Shown here: one piece after another, positions 49,801 through 64,000 of the stretch
How the letters are laid out: every line of letters begins with the position of its first letter
Numbering within the stretch: the stretch's first letter is position 1
Source: Glomus cerebriforme
Taxonomy: Eukaryota > Glomeromycota > Glomeromycetes > Glomerales > Glomeraceae
DNA length: 64,000 nucleotides
Assembly (NCBI GenBank): GCA_003550305.1
Contig: QKYT01000287.1
Location: forward strand, 1-64,000
Direction of reading: 5' to 3'
The notes under the pieces: model-generated
Database searches by the model: none
The model's input: only the letters and a program-made list of their open reading frames with translations
Told to the model about the DNA's origin: nothing
Translations under genes and position numbers: made by a program

Positions 49801-49887
49801 GAAAATTTTGAAGATGCCTTGAGAAACTTTGTACAGAAAGAACAAAAGAGGCGGCTTCGTAAACGAAGAGCAAAATGTAAAAAATAA
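46819..49887 (+). CDS. Trp-rich disordered protein with conserved C-terminal domain (copy B)
   Basis: Three exons (46819-47173, 47248-49670, 49750-49887), in phase, 971 residues. The N-terminus (SSALAVRLGLPTDVIEQALI) looks like a small helical module. Three copies of an EYIPPPQR-like motif follow. Trp residues recur in small/polar context: DLGAWGIASAWDKPKKWSSD, STWNPNDADLSWKP, EGWGAPPTNYIPWDD, EISNWDNWGSIS and NDAWFADE. A conserved-looking central segment contains FWSVQNGTWVNVSEEYS and TQRIERRGLDDGATWDELRE. The end, split by the last intron, is FMINLTVETPSDGRQILRLR and YDDDPDIAAIEFCRKWNMEN with a basic tail (KEQKRRLRKRRAKCKK), matching the C-terminus of the preceding gene. Function unknown; probably a diverged tandem relative of copy A. 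Confidence 0.85.
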
Positions 49888-50160
49888 AAAATTGAAACGC
49901 TAGTGTAAGTTAAAATTATTAAATTGAAATAATTTTTTTATTATTATTCGATTTGAATCATACAAAATAAAATAAAATTATGGTTTTTATCTTTTACTTA
50001 ATTTATTCTTTAGCTTTACATCATAAAAAATTTCACACTTAATATTATTACCTTTCTTATTTTAAAATAATGAATTTTATTTAGTAAACAAATCGAGTTT
50101 AACAGAATGAAGTCATAAATTAATTAATTACTTGTATAAATAATAATAAAAATATTGTGT

Positions 50161-51198
50161 TTATGAATGGATTCCCTTTTTTTTACGGTCTTCAATAGAT
50201 GATCTTTTTGAGCTTTTTTTCTTAACCAAAACACTCCAATCAGCACTCCATAACTGTATGAATAATTGTAAATTTAGAACATTCATGGCAATCATACCCA
50301 AAAATGCAGTTCTCCAATAAGTAATATAACCAAAAAGTGTATATTCTTTCCAAACTCTCATAAGAAGATAACCATGGACGGTAAATCTTACAAAAACAAA
50401 AGTTATGAGAAGTAATAAAGAATTAAACTGATAAAAAGAAGTCGACTTTGTCCTGAAGGAAATAAGATAAAGTTTCCTTTGATGAAGGAAAACATTACTT
50501 ATTTCAACAAGTAACGTTGCAGATAAATATGATGAAAATTTGCAAGTTAAAACTGACGCAATAAATGTTGTAATAACCACAATATGATGAAGCCATATCC
50601 CGGGGGAATCCATAAAAATATTCTTTATCCAAAAGTCAAACATATCAGCGAAGAAATACCCTATAATATGATTTAATGAGTTTTGAAAATTGATTAAAGA
50701 ATTACGCATATTAATTAATACCTTACCAATAGAAAGAGCAATTTGAAATCTGCATAAAGATACATCCGCATATATCATATCATGCCATGCGTGAGGATAA
50801 TAATAAAAACTATCAATTTCAAAGTAAAAAAAAAAAAAAAAATCGAATCAATGTAACAATTTAAAATGATGATTATGAAATAGATAATAATTACCATATC
50901 GGAGTTATAACCGAACAAATCCAAGCGTGAACATAACTAACAAACGTGTTATCCCATATCGCTTTCTTCCTTTTATCCAAATTTTTGTAAAATATCTATA
51001 TAATTCAAAAAAAATTAATTAGCCAAAGTCGTTATAATTAATCAAATTTAGTTTGGAAGAAGAAATCAAGTTCAAAATATCACCTACTGTTAGAGGAGCA
51101 AAACAAATTGAAGATACATAATTCAGCAGCGTGAACCCTATAAAAGAATAACCGATAATTTTTAATGAGTCATTTGTTTCATTCGTGCAATTTTCCAT
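50161..51198 (-). CDS. TLC-domain (TRAM/LAG1/CLN8) multi-pass membrane protein
   Basis: Four exons (51198-51088, 50995-50895, 50809-50727, 50660-50161), 264 residues. The intron 50726-50661 is 66 nt, a multiple of three with no stop, so it can be read through; splicing restores CRFQIALSIG joined to YFFADMFDFWIKN, the usual TLC core. Membrane segments include IIGYSFIGFTLLNYVSSICF, FVSYVHAWICSVITPI, GIWLHHIVVITTFIASVLTC (with the paired His typical of TLC proteins), SLLLLITFVFVRFTVHGYLL and AFLGMIAMNVLNLQLFIQLW. The C-terminus is basic (KKKSSKRSSIEDRKKK). It resembles TLCD/TMEM56-type proteins more than ceramide synthases; likely ER or plasma-membrane lipid regulation, exact role unknown. Confidence 0.85.
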
Positions 51199-51497
51199 TA
51201 TTGATTGACAAGTTCTTATTGTTTGACACGTTTATTAGAAAGACAAAATAAAAAAAAACAAATGAAATTTTACGAATTACAAAGTAAAGAATTCCGGGCG
51301 TTCTGAACGAGTTTTAAATATATAAATATTTTCTTCAATTAATAATGCATTAAATGTAGTTAATGCATATTCGGTGGCACGAATTTTTTTTTTTTACCAA
51401 ACTGGAGTTTTTGATTATCAATCAAAATACGATCAAAAATACAATCAATACAATCAAATGTCATTTATGTTAAAAAATATTTTTCCAAAAAATTATT
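51199..51497. promoter_or_regulatory. 299-bp divergent promoter region (TLC gene / APC10)
   Basis: The two start codons face away from each other across 299 bp, so promoter elements must lie here or in the 5' UTRs. No specific site was recognised beyond AT-rich stretches. Confidence 0.5.
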
Positions 51498-52608
51498 ATG
51501 AACGATTTAAACAACATGCCAGATGCAGACGATGTAGAAGAAGAGGAAATGGCAGATATTGTTGACGATGATGAAAATGCATATTCTCAAAGAAGGGGGG
51601 AAAGGAGAATTATAAAAAGTGAATTCAGACACGCAGGTAATTCGCGTCTTCGTGAAGTTCATTTTTATTATGATGACAATTTTTTAATTTTTTTTTTTTT
51701 TTATTAATTATAAAAGAATTACGTGAAATTGGTTCTTTAGCAATTTGGTCATTATCAAGTTGGAAACTTGGTAATGGTGTAGATAAATTGCGAGATGATA
51801 ATTTCTTGACATATTGGCAGTAAGTTAAAATTCTGCCTTTATTGACTATTTAAAGTTGTGATAATACACGTCTTTATTTTTATTTTAGATCAGACGGTAC
51901 TCTACCCCATCTTGTCAATATCCAATTCCCACAAAAAGTCAATGTTGTTGTAAGAATTAATAATTACTCATCGCTATCGATTTTTGAAAAAAAAAAAGAT
52001 TTTTAAATACTTCTTCTAATGTATAGCAAATATCACTTTGGCTTGATTTCAAAAATGATGAAAGTTATACACCAAATAAAATAACTATTAGAGCTGGAAC
52101 TCATAATGGAGATCTTCAGGTAAAGATAATCTATCCCTGAATTTACATAATTGAAATTTGAAAATATTTTACATCTGTGATTAAAGGATTTAAGAACTGT
52201 CGAACTTGATGAGCCACTTAAATGGGTCGATATACAACTCAGTGGAGATGAAGTATTGAGGTATCAAAAACAAATTATTCTTACATTTAAAATTTTCACT
52301 TAAATTAGTGATTCATGATTATATAATCTATGTAGTAGAACAAGTCGTCCAGTAGGAGCACATCTTTTTCAAATAGCAATTAAAGCAAATCATCAAAATG
52401 GAAAAGATACACATATACGGCAGATTAAAGTGTTTGCCCCAAAACTGTGTGTATTTTATATTTTATTTCGTATTTATGAAATCATTCATATCTGAACAAA
52501 TTCTTATTTTATCAATTATCTTTTAGTCCACTCTTCTATGAAGATGATTCTGATGATGATATCCCGTTTAAAACAGTCGAATTTGCAATGCATGAGACTG
52601 TACGATGA
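51498..52608 (+). CDS. APC10: Anaphase-promoting complex subunit 10 (Doc1)
   Basis: Seven exons (51498-51636, 51717-51819, 51889-51949, 52027-52119, 52187-52260, 52336-52446, 52527-52608), all GT..AG and in phase, 220 residues. After an acidic N-terminus, the DOC domain is highly recognisable: [87 protein letters not shown] and [20 protein letters not shown] then [11 protein letters not shown]10 is a core subunit of the APC/C ubiquitin ligase and, with the coactivators Cdc20/Cdh1, recognises degron sequences. The family commonly ends in Ile-Arg, which docks on a TPR subunit; here the end is Val-Arg. Confidence 0.95.
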
Positions 52609-53192
52609 AAATTTGCTAGATAACTAGAGTTTGTGAATGTAATATTTAATATTAAGAATTTTATTCTTAAATGATTTGCCGACCTTAATCTTTATATTAA
52701 AATTTTTGTAAATATCATTTCCAACAAGAAAGCACACGAAAATGCAAAATATAAATATCATTACAATCATTACATACAAATATGCTTTCTGATATTGCAT
52801 CATACACAATTCAATAAATAACAAAACTATCAATTAGTTGGTTCAAGGCACTTTAATGAAATCTAAAATTGATTTCGTTGGAGATGTCATCGCTTCAAAG
52901 TGAACCATATATCAAATAAGTCTTCTGTTGACCAAGCATCAAAGTCCTGATGACCTTGGACAGATACGGGACTGATATTTTTCTAGAATTATTAATATAA
53001 TGATTCTGTCAACTGTACTTTAAAAAAAAAATTAGGAACAAGCCAATCAACAGGCCCAATTCATTTCTTATTCAATTAGATCACATGATAATTGAGAACA
53101 TGTGGGCTCATGTGGCTCTTTGAATACGTTAAAAATTATTTTTGATCTTTAAAATTTGATAACGATACAACTTTTTAAAATAAATTTTAGAA
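52609..53192. other. Intergenic, no gene seen
   Basis: Spacer between two co-oriented genes; no supported frame. Confidence 0.5.
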
Positions 53193-56100
53193 ATGAGCCT
53201 GCCTTTTTCTAAACAAGGTATTTACAATACCCAATTTATAATTAATTAATAAATTTAATATATTGCTAAGAAATTCGATTTTAATAGATGCTTCCTCAGA
53301 GGAAGACGACTTGTTTGCTGATTTAGATATAAAGAGTAACCGTCGAACACCCACACAACACCAACGGGTTTCGTCCGTTCCGAATTCTCCGGAACAAAAG
53401 AGTCATAGGTGGCAAAGTTCTAAACAGCGCATGGGTTAGTTGTTTTTATAAGAAAACTCAAGCAATAATATGTAATTTTGGTTGCGATTTGGATGTCAAC
53501 AAACCTAATTTGATGAGGTTTGCACCATCAAATTATGTTATTACTTGACAGTTTCATTAGCAGAAAGCTGCAAATCGATTAATGAAAATTTTTTGGATAA
53601 TTTCAAAGCAATTTATATCAGAGAAAACTCAAAATTATATAGATCCCTACTGATCAAAAAGCTTAGTGATGGATTCTCAGTTGCTCTTATTTTCTTACCC
53701 ACTTTATATAAAAAAAAATTGATCTAAAATTGCTTTGAAATTGTTCAAAAAATCTTTCAATCGAATAAGTGAAAAACAAAATAAAATATACGCAACTTGA
53801 ACTCATGATCGTTGTGTTTTTCTATATAATATAATATATATAGTAAATTCGATTACATCTTTTTCAATGTCTGGTAATCTCTCTGAAATTTCTTTAAAAT
53901 CCAATGATGTTTCTCCAGCGGTTTCAACTGCTACTACATCGCAGGCTTCGGCATTTAATTTTATTTCCAATCCTGGTGAGCACATAATAAAATAAATTTA
54001 TGTCTATAAGAATGTTTTTTTTGTAAAATCGAACTCGCGATATGATTTGCAATAGAATCCCATCATTCCTAAATATCCTTAATGCAAAGCAATCAAAAAA
54101 TCACCACGGACAACTGAAAAAATTCCAAGTGTTTCGTTCATTAATTCCACTCCGCATGAAAAACCACAATTAAGTTTAAATCATTCCGTTTTCAATAATC
54201 ACGAAGGTTTGTATAAATTTTAAATCAATAACATGGATAATTTATATTCAAATTATTTAATATAAAAAAAAAATATATATATTTTTTTTGTAACATATAG
54301 ATACATTGGTCTTTGCCGTACCTAGTAATGTACAAAAATTGGACCTAAAATCACAAGCTCAAAACCTTTCGATTTCTCAGCTCCCAATTTCGAATTCTAT
54401 AAAAGTTCGTTCCAAAACCAATAAAGTATCCCTTGAAGAGCTTGCTATTGATACGGAATCAGATACGAATGGTGGAATGACAACTTCTTTCACATTGAAT
54501 TCTCCACCTCCTTTGGTGAATAATAATAATATAAGTAAAGCGGAATCAGAATTATCTAGGTTAGAAAAAGAATTGCAACAAATTATCGATATACAATCAA
54601 ATGTTTTTCAGAGAAGAAATTCGATTTATGAACAATTAGCTGAGGTTAGGATAATTTAGTATTAAATATTTTATGTTTCGCCAAATCTAATTATTTTTAA
54701 ATTATAGAACTTTGGTAAAGTGAAATCACTTGAGACAGATCAAACAAATGCCCTGTCCAGTGAGGATTATGCTAGAGCTGATAAATTGACACACGAGATA
54801 CAGGAAATTCATCATAAAATTAATAATTTGAGTGGTGTATTACCTGGATTGGATCAGACGTTAAATGAATTGAGGGAGAAACAAGTTGGTTATTTAAAAA
54901 GTAAGGCAGAAATTTGTAGAAGTTTAGAAAAAGAGTTAAAGACGAAGAAGGTGAATATTCATATCGAATTTGTAATGAATGCTCGTTATTTTTAATTTAT
55001 CATTAATTTGTTTGTTTGAATCATAGAACGAACACATTGAGACTTTGAAAACACACAATGCTGATATGGATAGTTTACGCACTGTGGAAACCAAGCGAAT
55101 AAATGCCTTAAGAGAAGAAATTGGAACAGCGGAAAGGTCTAATATCTTATTGGTCTTAAAATAAAGATTATATCGAACATATTTGTTTAATATATTGATT
55201 TTATATTATGTAGTGATATTGTTTTTAGTAAGGATATTTGGAGTAATACTGAGGCTGAATTGAATGAAAAGATTGAAGAACGTTGTAGAGATGAAAAATC
55301 TGAGCGCGAAACCCTTTCTAAAAAACGGGAAAATATACGGGTATGTTCTATTTATAAATTGTGCTTGATTTATTTGTAAGCTGAACAAAATGTTTATAAA
55401 TTTTTAATAAAATTTATCTATCAGGAGGAAATAGAGAAATTAATGTTACGTATTGAAAGATTACGTGCCGAAGAAGATAATTACAGCCAACAGATTAACG
55501 AGATAGATATCAAAATAGAAAATATTACAAATGAATATAATCCCGAGAAGGAAGAATTGTTAAAGGATAAAAATGAACTGGATAACAAAGAACGAGATAT
55601 TGAGAATAAATCGGTTAGTTCTTTGAATTTTTAATTAAATATTAAATATAACGGAATACTTGATAATATTACCTTTTATTATTATTATTATTATTTATGA
55701 AAGAGGCATGTAGAAGAAATGGAAAATCAATTGCATAGTAGGCTTGACTATTATAAAAAACAACACGAATTATCACAGAAAGAATTAGCTTCTTTAGAAA
55801 AACGTGTTGAAGAAATGGGATCTATGTCGAAAATTCATCGAGAAGAAGCTAATGAAATTGAAAAGTTAATAGATCATTTAAGGGATCGTGCTCAAAGAGA
55901 TTTAGATTGCGAAAAGGAAATCTCGGAGTATGTTATAAACTATTCTCATTCTCGCATATTTAAATTATATCAAATAGCAAAACTAAGATTTGTATGTATA
56001 GAAATCGTGCGCGAATGGAAGAATGCGATGTTGAAGTTAAAAAGCTAACTTCTAAAGTAATGCATGATAAACAAACCTACTCGAACGTTCAGCAAGACAT

Positions 56101-57105
56101 ATCAACTATAGATACGCAAATACCTGCGTTGGAAGAACAAAAAAAGTTAGCCGTTGCTGGTAATTAATTTTTAATCATACGATAATAAATTATCTTATGA
56201 ATTAATAAATCTCTATATATTTATTTAGGGCGAGATTTCAAATCCGCAAATCGTTTAGCTAATCGGATAAAAGATCTTCAGTCAACACGTGATGAGCGCA
56301 CCAAGTTTTTGGAAACAAAATGTGCAAGCTTGGAACGCGACCAGGAAGATTTAAAAACGGCAAGGAAAAAATTGGAAGAATACAATTCCAAATTTATTGA
56401 AGTTGAGAAAAATACTGGTATAAAGTTGATATTGCATTATGTTGCCTTTAGATATATTATAAAAATAATTAATTCATGGTTATACTCGTATAATAGGGTC
56501 AGACTTGTTTGAAGAATTAAATGAATCACTATTACAACTTAGGTCAAGAAACGACGTGTAAGCATTGGTTTTTTTTGATTTTATATTAGCATGAACTTCA
56601 AACTTATCATAATACCATTTTACATTTTAATTTATAGGGCCAATCAACGGAACTTTCATACTTTGATAAGTTTATTACAAAATGAAATAAAAGGATTAGA
56701 AAATCGTATCGATCAAGTTAAAGTAAGATATGGGCTTTTGAATTCAAAGATTCAATCTGATCGATTGAGCAATTTTCAAGAAGTTGTGAGAACTAAAGGT
56801 TAATATCTTAATTTAACTTATACTATTTATAAGCCTTATAGTTAATTTTATTAATTTCCATACGACTAGATTCCAACGAATCAACAAACTCATTTATTAA
56901 TAATAATTCAGCGAGACTTGAAGAATTGGAGGCACAATTACAAGAGGCCGTAAGCCGAGAAGATTATGATCTTGCAGGTTGAATATAAATTGTTTGTATT
57001 GATCCTTTTAATATAATAAATAATTTGACTGGTTTTTTTTATTTAGACAAATTGCAAACCGAGATTACTAGTATTCAAAATTCGGAAGTGTCGGATAATA
57101 AATGA
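53193..57105 (+). CDS. Long coiled-coil protein with two UVR-like motifs
   Basis: Sixteen exons with GT..AG introns and continuous phase give 797 residues. Exons: 53193-53217, 53288-53434, 53844-53975, 54090-54206, 54301-54644, 54708-54950, 55027-55136, 55214-55340, 55425-55613, 55704-55927, 56002-56159, 56229-56417, 56497-56557, 56638-56798, 56870-56977, 57047-57105. The first ~190 residues are disordered (MSLPFSKQDASSEEDDLFAD). From about residue 200 to the end it is heptad-rich coiled coil (AESELSRLEKELQQIIDIQS). Two short motifs resemble UVR repeats: ALSSEDYARADKLTHEIQEI (about 270-290) and EAVSREDYDLADKLQTEI (about 765-783), one at each end of the coil. The third intron is unusually long and holds an inverted-repeat insertion. 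I do not recognise an orthologue; a structural or tethering role is inferred. Confidence 0.82.
53573..53764. mobile_element. Inverted-repeat (MITE-like) insertion in an intron
   Basis: AATTTCAAAGCAATTT near 53599-53614 and its reverse complement AAATTGCTTTGAAATT near 53727-53742 are the inner ends of arms of about 40 bp (53573-53614 and 53726-53764), roughly 85-90% complementary. The insertion lies in a 409-nt intron, while neighbouring introns are 65-115 nt. Exact ends and target duplication not determined. Confidence 0.6.
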
Positions 57106-57220
57106 AAAGTTATATATAAATTAAAGTGTGAACATATAGATTTGAACAATATTTATAATCAGATCGCTCTACATATTATCAATAAAATATATTTAAATGA
57201 TTCTTTTATTTATAAAAACA

Positions 57221-57885
57221 TTAATTGTAAATTAATTCTTCTTGTTCGTGTTTATTTCTTATATTAACTACTTCTTGATAAAGATTCATATCCATGAAGT
57301 CGACCATACGAAAAATACGCGCTTCCAATAAAGGAAAACTCTTTCTTTGGACACATGTATCAGTAGTAATCATTTCTTTAATTTTTTGTGGAAGTTGACA
57401 AAATTTCGAATCCGAAATATTCTAAATTCGATTAATATAAAAATAATAAATATTTTAAAATTTATGAATGTAATAAGGATTTTAAAAACAAGATAAATTA
57501 TACTTACATCGTTTATCAACAGTCCAAGAAATTCAACAATCTTACCTTCAATATAAGGTTCATCTTCAACAAGTTTTGTATCGACAATTAAAAAACATTT
57601 TCTTGTTTTAACATTGTTATGTGGTTGATCATCGCATTGTTTCTCTTTATCTGTTGTATATTTTACATTCTGTTCTATAACAGCTAAATTCTTACTCATA
57701 CTATGATAAATTAATCTAAAATAAAAGAATATTGTAAAAAGTCGCGTAAAAACGCGTTTTTCTTTGATAACGGGAATAACTTACTTGCCAGCTATCCGGA
57801 AATAATTTCCAATCCATTTTTCTGAATTAACTTCAAAATCATCAAATTCATCTAATAAAATTATTTTTCCAGGAGGGAACTTCAT
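57221..57885 (-). CDS. TEN1: TEN1-like CST/telomere OB-fold protein
   Basis: Three exons (57885-57785, 57715-57508, 57421-57221), in phase, 169 residues. The order of features fits TEN1: a start FPPGKIILLDEF, a strand NYFRIAGKLIYHS, a variable loop, then CFLIVDTKLVEDEPYIEGKI and VEFLGLLIND (the vDt.Lv...G....lG.l signature). The C-terminal strand-helix is FPLLEARIFRMVDFMDMNLY then QEVVNIRNKHE, corresponding to the 'll.AriiR.v.gmdl.ly..a...r' end of TEN1. TEN1 pairs with STN1 in the CST complex, which caps telomeres and assists lagging-strand fill-in. The family diverges fast, so the call rests on motif order rather than close identity. It converges with the upstream coiled-coil gene (115 bp between stops). 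Confidence 0.75.
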
Positions 57886-58896
57886 TATTATGATAAAATT
57901 GATAAAATAAATTTCTTCATAAAATATTTTGTTTTCACACGATTACAGTTAATACAATAGTTACCTATAAGATTAAAATTTTTGATTTGTGTAATTTCTA
58001 TTGTCCCGAATAAGTATATATATATTTTTAAAAATCAGGTTCTTGAGAAAAAAAAATCTGATATATAGATAATCAAAGTTTATATGTATATCTGATATGG
58101 TTAGAACAGAAATCAGGTTCATTAATTATAAATAACGAATCTAAGTCTAATTTAGTAATTACTTTATTTTTTATTAATTCCAATAAGTTTACATATAAGA
58201 AAACTTTTTTCTTAAAAAGCTCCATTTGTATAATCAAATATTTATTTCTTAAATTCTTTTTAAGGTAACTTAAATCATTCTACAATCATAACATCAGTCG
58301 AAAATTGGAATGGGTTTCTTTCTCACGTGATAAAACAAAAGAATTTTTTTTTTTTGAAAAAAAAAAATATATATATATAATATAATATATATATATATAT
58401 TAATAAAAATACTTGAAATATCGAACAATAGATTCACATACTAAATTTAATTTATTACTAATTTAATTTCTGGTATCGAATTGCGCAATCACCAAAACCA
58501 AGTAAAACATGAAGAAAGAATTTTGCGTAATTACTCCCCTAATAAAGGAATGTGGAATGTAGAGTACCTGAATATAAAATTACACGTGCAACGCTTAGAA
58601 TTAAGTGGATTACTTTACCACAATATCTACATTGTCGCATTGCCGCTTTTATAGTGACCGCCCTTTTTTCTTGTTTCTACATTTAGTGTACAATATGCAG
58701 ATCAACTAACAATTCTATTTCAATCTTCCCTATCGAACAACTATCAAAAAACCCGGCAAATTATTAAAATTGTTGATCTACTCTAAAATTTTCTGCATAT
58801 CACGCTGATATCATTTTTTTCCTGTCGTGCCTCTCCTCCCATTTAAAATTATCTTTTTAATTTTTTTTTTTTTATAATTATTCTAGAAAGAAAGCA
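57886..58896. promoter_or_regulatory. Divergent intergenic region between TEN1-like gene and PKC1
   Basis: About 1 kb between start codons. It holds TA microsatellites around 58365-58400 and two CACGTG sites (58324-58329 and 58583-58588). No coding sequence. Confidence 0.4.
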
Positions 58897-63225
<4,329 letters not shown>

Positions 63226-64000
63226 AAAAAAAATCGTTTTTTTTTTCTGGATTATGAACAAATATTGGTTTATTGCCTTTTTTTTTTTATTTATATTATA
63301 TCTTTCTTATTTTAAATGATATTTTTTACATTACAAATTTGAGACACAAAAAGGTAAATTTGTTATTTCCTGTATTGTTAGCTGTATTTATATATATTAT
63401 CAATCATTTGAATTAATCTTATAAATCTTATAATTAAATGATAAAGTATTAAATATTAATTATTATGAAGTATTTCAAAGCATTTAGTAGACCTTGACAG
63501 TTCCTTCACTTTGAAAAGTCTCATATTTTGATCTTTTTGTGTGTTAATAATCTAATTCGTGTAACGGTAAACAATTACAGTATTATTAAAAAGTTTTAAC
63601 GAAAAGACAAAAAAGTGATGATTTATTTAATGAAAATGGTGAAGAAAAAAGATCAAGCGAATGATACATACAGTATATATATTAGAAACATCAATTAAAC
63701 CTACAAGCACAGAACATCGTTGTCTCAATTTGGTATTTTTAAAATTGTTACAACTCCTCAAAATTAAGTTCTGGAGAAAATTCATTAGGACAGGATTTAT
63801 ATCAGACGTTTGGATAATGAACTATCTATACCTAATTTGGTTGGTCTATGTTTATCATTTTCATAAGTATATATCAAATAGTTTATCTTTAAACTTGGAA
63901 AATCAATGGCGTCACACGGCTACGAGATAAAAGTAACTGGCTCACGTGTCACAGATACTATCCTATTCGAGTTACCAGATTTAACATTAGAATGAATTTT
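63226..64000. other. Downstream region, no gene seen
   Basis: 3' flank of PKC1. An 89-codon frame at 63661-63930 is not recognised and its composition matches noncoding DNA. A CACGTG lies at 63943-63948. Confidence 0.5.

Noticed and set aside
51374..51565. 63-codon frame overlapping the APC10 start
   Set aside because: The overlapping frame from 51498 joins the APC10 exons in phase; this one does not.
53545..53727. Coding exon in the third intron of the coiled-coil gene
   Set aside because: The frame lies inside the inverted-repeat insertion, and the flanking exons join in phase without it.
63661..63930. 89-codon frame at the window end
   Set aside because: No recognised motif and noncoding-like composition; cannot be extended with splice sites inside the window.

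Overview
The window looks like nuclear DNA of a glomeromycotinan (arbuscular mycorrhizal) fungus, most likely Rhizophagus irregularis or a close relative. The sequence is very AT-rich, the genes carry many short GT..AG introns (about 60-130 nt), and long homopolymers are common. Two lineage marks support this: a protein kinase with an N-terminal CxxC-x9-CxxC zinc ribbon followed by a 'WTSGN' segment, the type greatly expanded in Rhizophagus, and a decayed LINE-like RNase H gene of the sort common in that genome. The assignment is inferred from composition and families; no search was run. Exon coordinates were worked out by hand from frame continuity and GT/AG sites.

Layout. 1-5 kb: secreted beta-propeller protein (+), a disordered protein with a possible dsRNA-binding-like C-terminus (-), a hotdog thioesterase (-). 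5-10 kb: no supported gene. 10.2-12.8 kb: long disordered protein ending in a CaaX box (+). 13-26.4 kb: gene-poor, repeat-rich, AT-extreme island with an RNase H pseudogene, a 106-bp pogo-like MITE, a single-exon PD-(D/E)XK nuclease gene (-), several broken genes, a fold-back element and a hAT-like MITE. 26.4-28.6 kb: Sec14-RhoGAP protein (-). 30.6-32.1 kb: F-box/LRR protein (+). 32.9-34.3 kb: zinc-ribbon kinase (-), divergent from a Zrg17-like zinc transporter (+, 34.5-36.4 kb). 36.4-39.3 kb: decayed gene fragments. 39.4-41.5 kb: PP2C phosphatase (-). 44.1-49.9 kb: two neighbouring Trp-Gly-rich disordered proteins sharing a C-terminal domain (+). 50.2-51.2 kb: TLC-domain membrane protein (-), divergent from APC10 (+, 51.5-52.6 kb). 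53.2-57.1 kb: coiled-coil protein with two UVR-like motifs (+). 57.2-57.9 kb: TEN1-like telomere OB-fold protein (-). 58.9-63.2 kb: PKC1-type protein kinase C (+).

Functional themes. PKC1, the RhoGAP and the PP2C belong to the Rho/cell-wall-integrity and stress signalling circuitry of fungi. APC10 and TEN1 are cell-cycle and telomere housekeeping genes. The least ordinary items are the two GW/WG-rich neighbours (candidate Argonaute-hook proteins), the CaaX-tailed disordered protein, the isolated restriction-endonuclease-like gene in the transposon island, and the set of small non-autonomous elements with readable termini.
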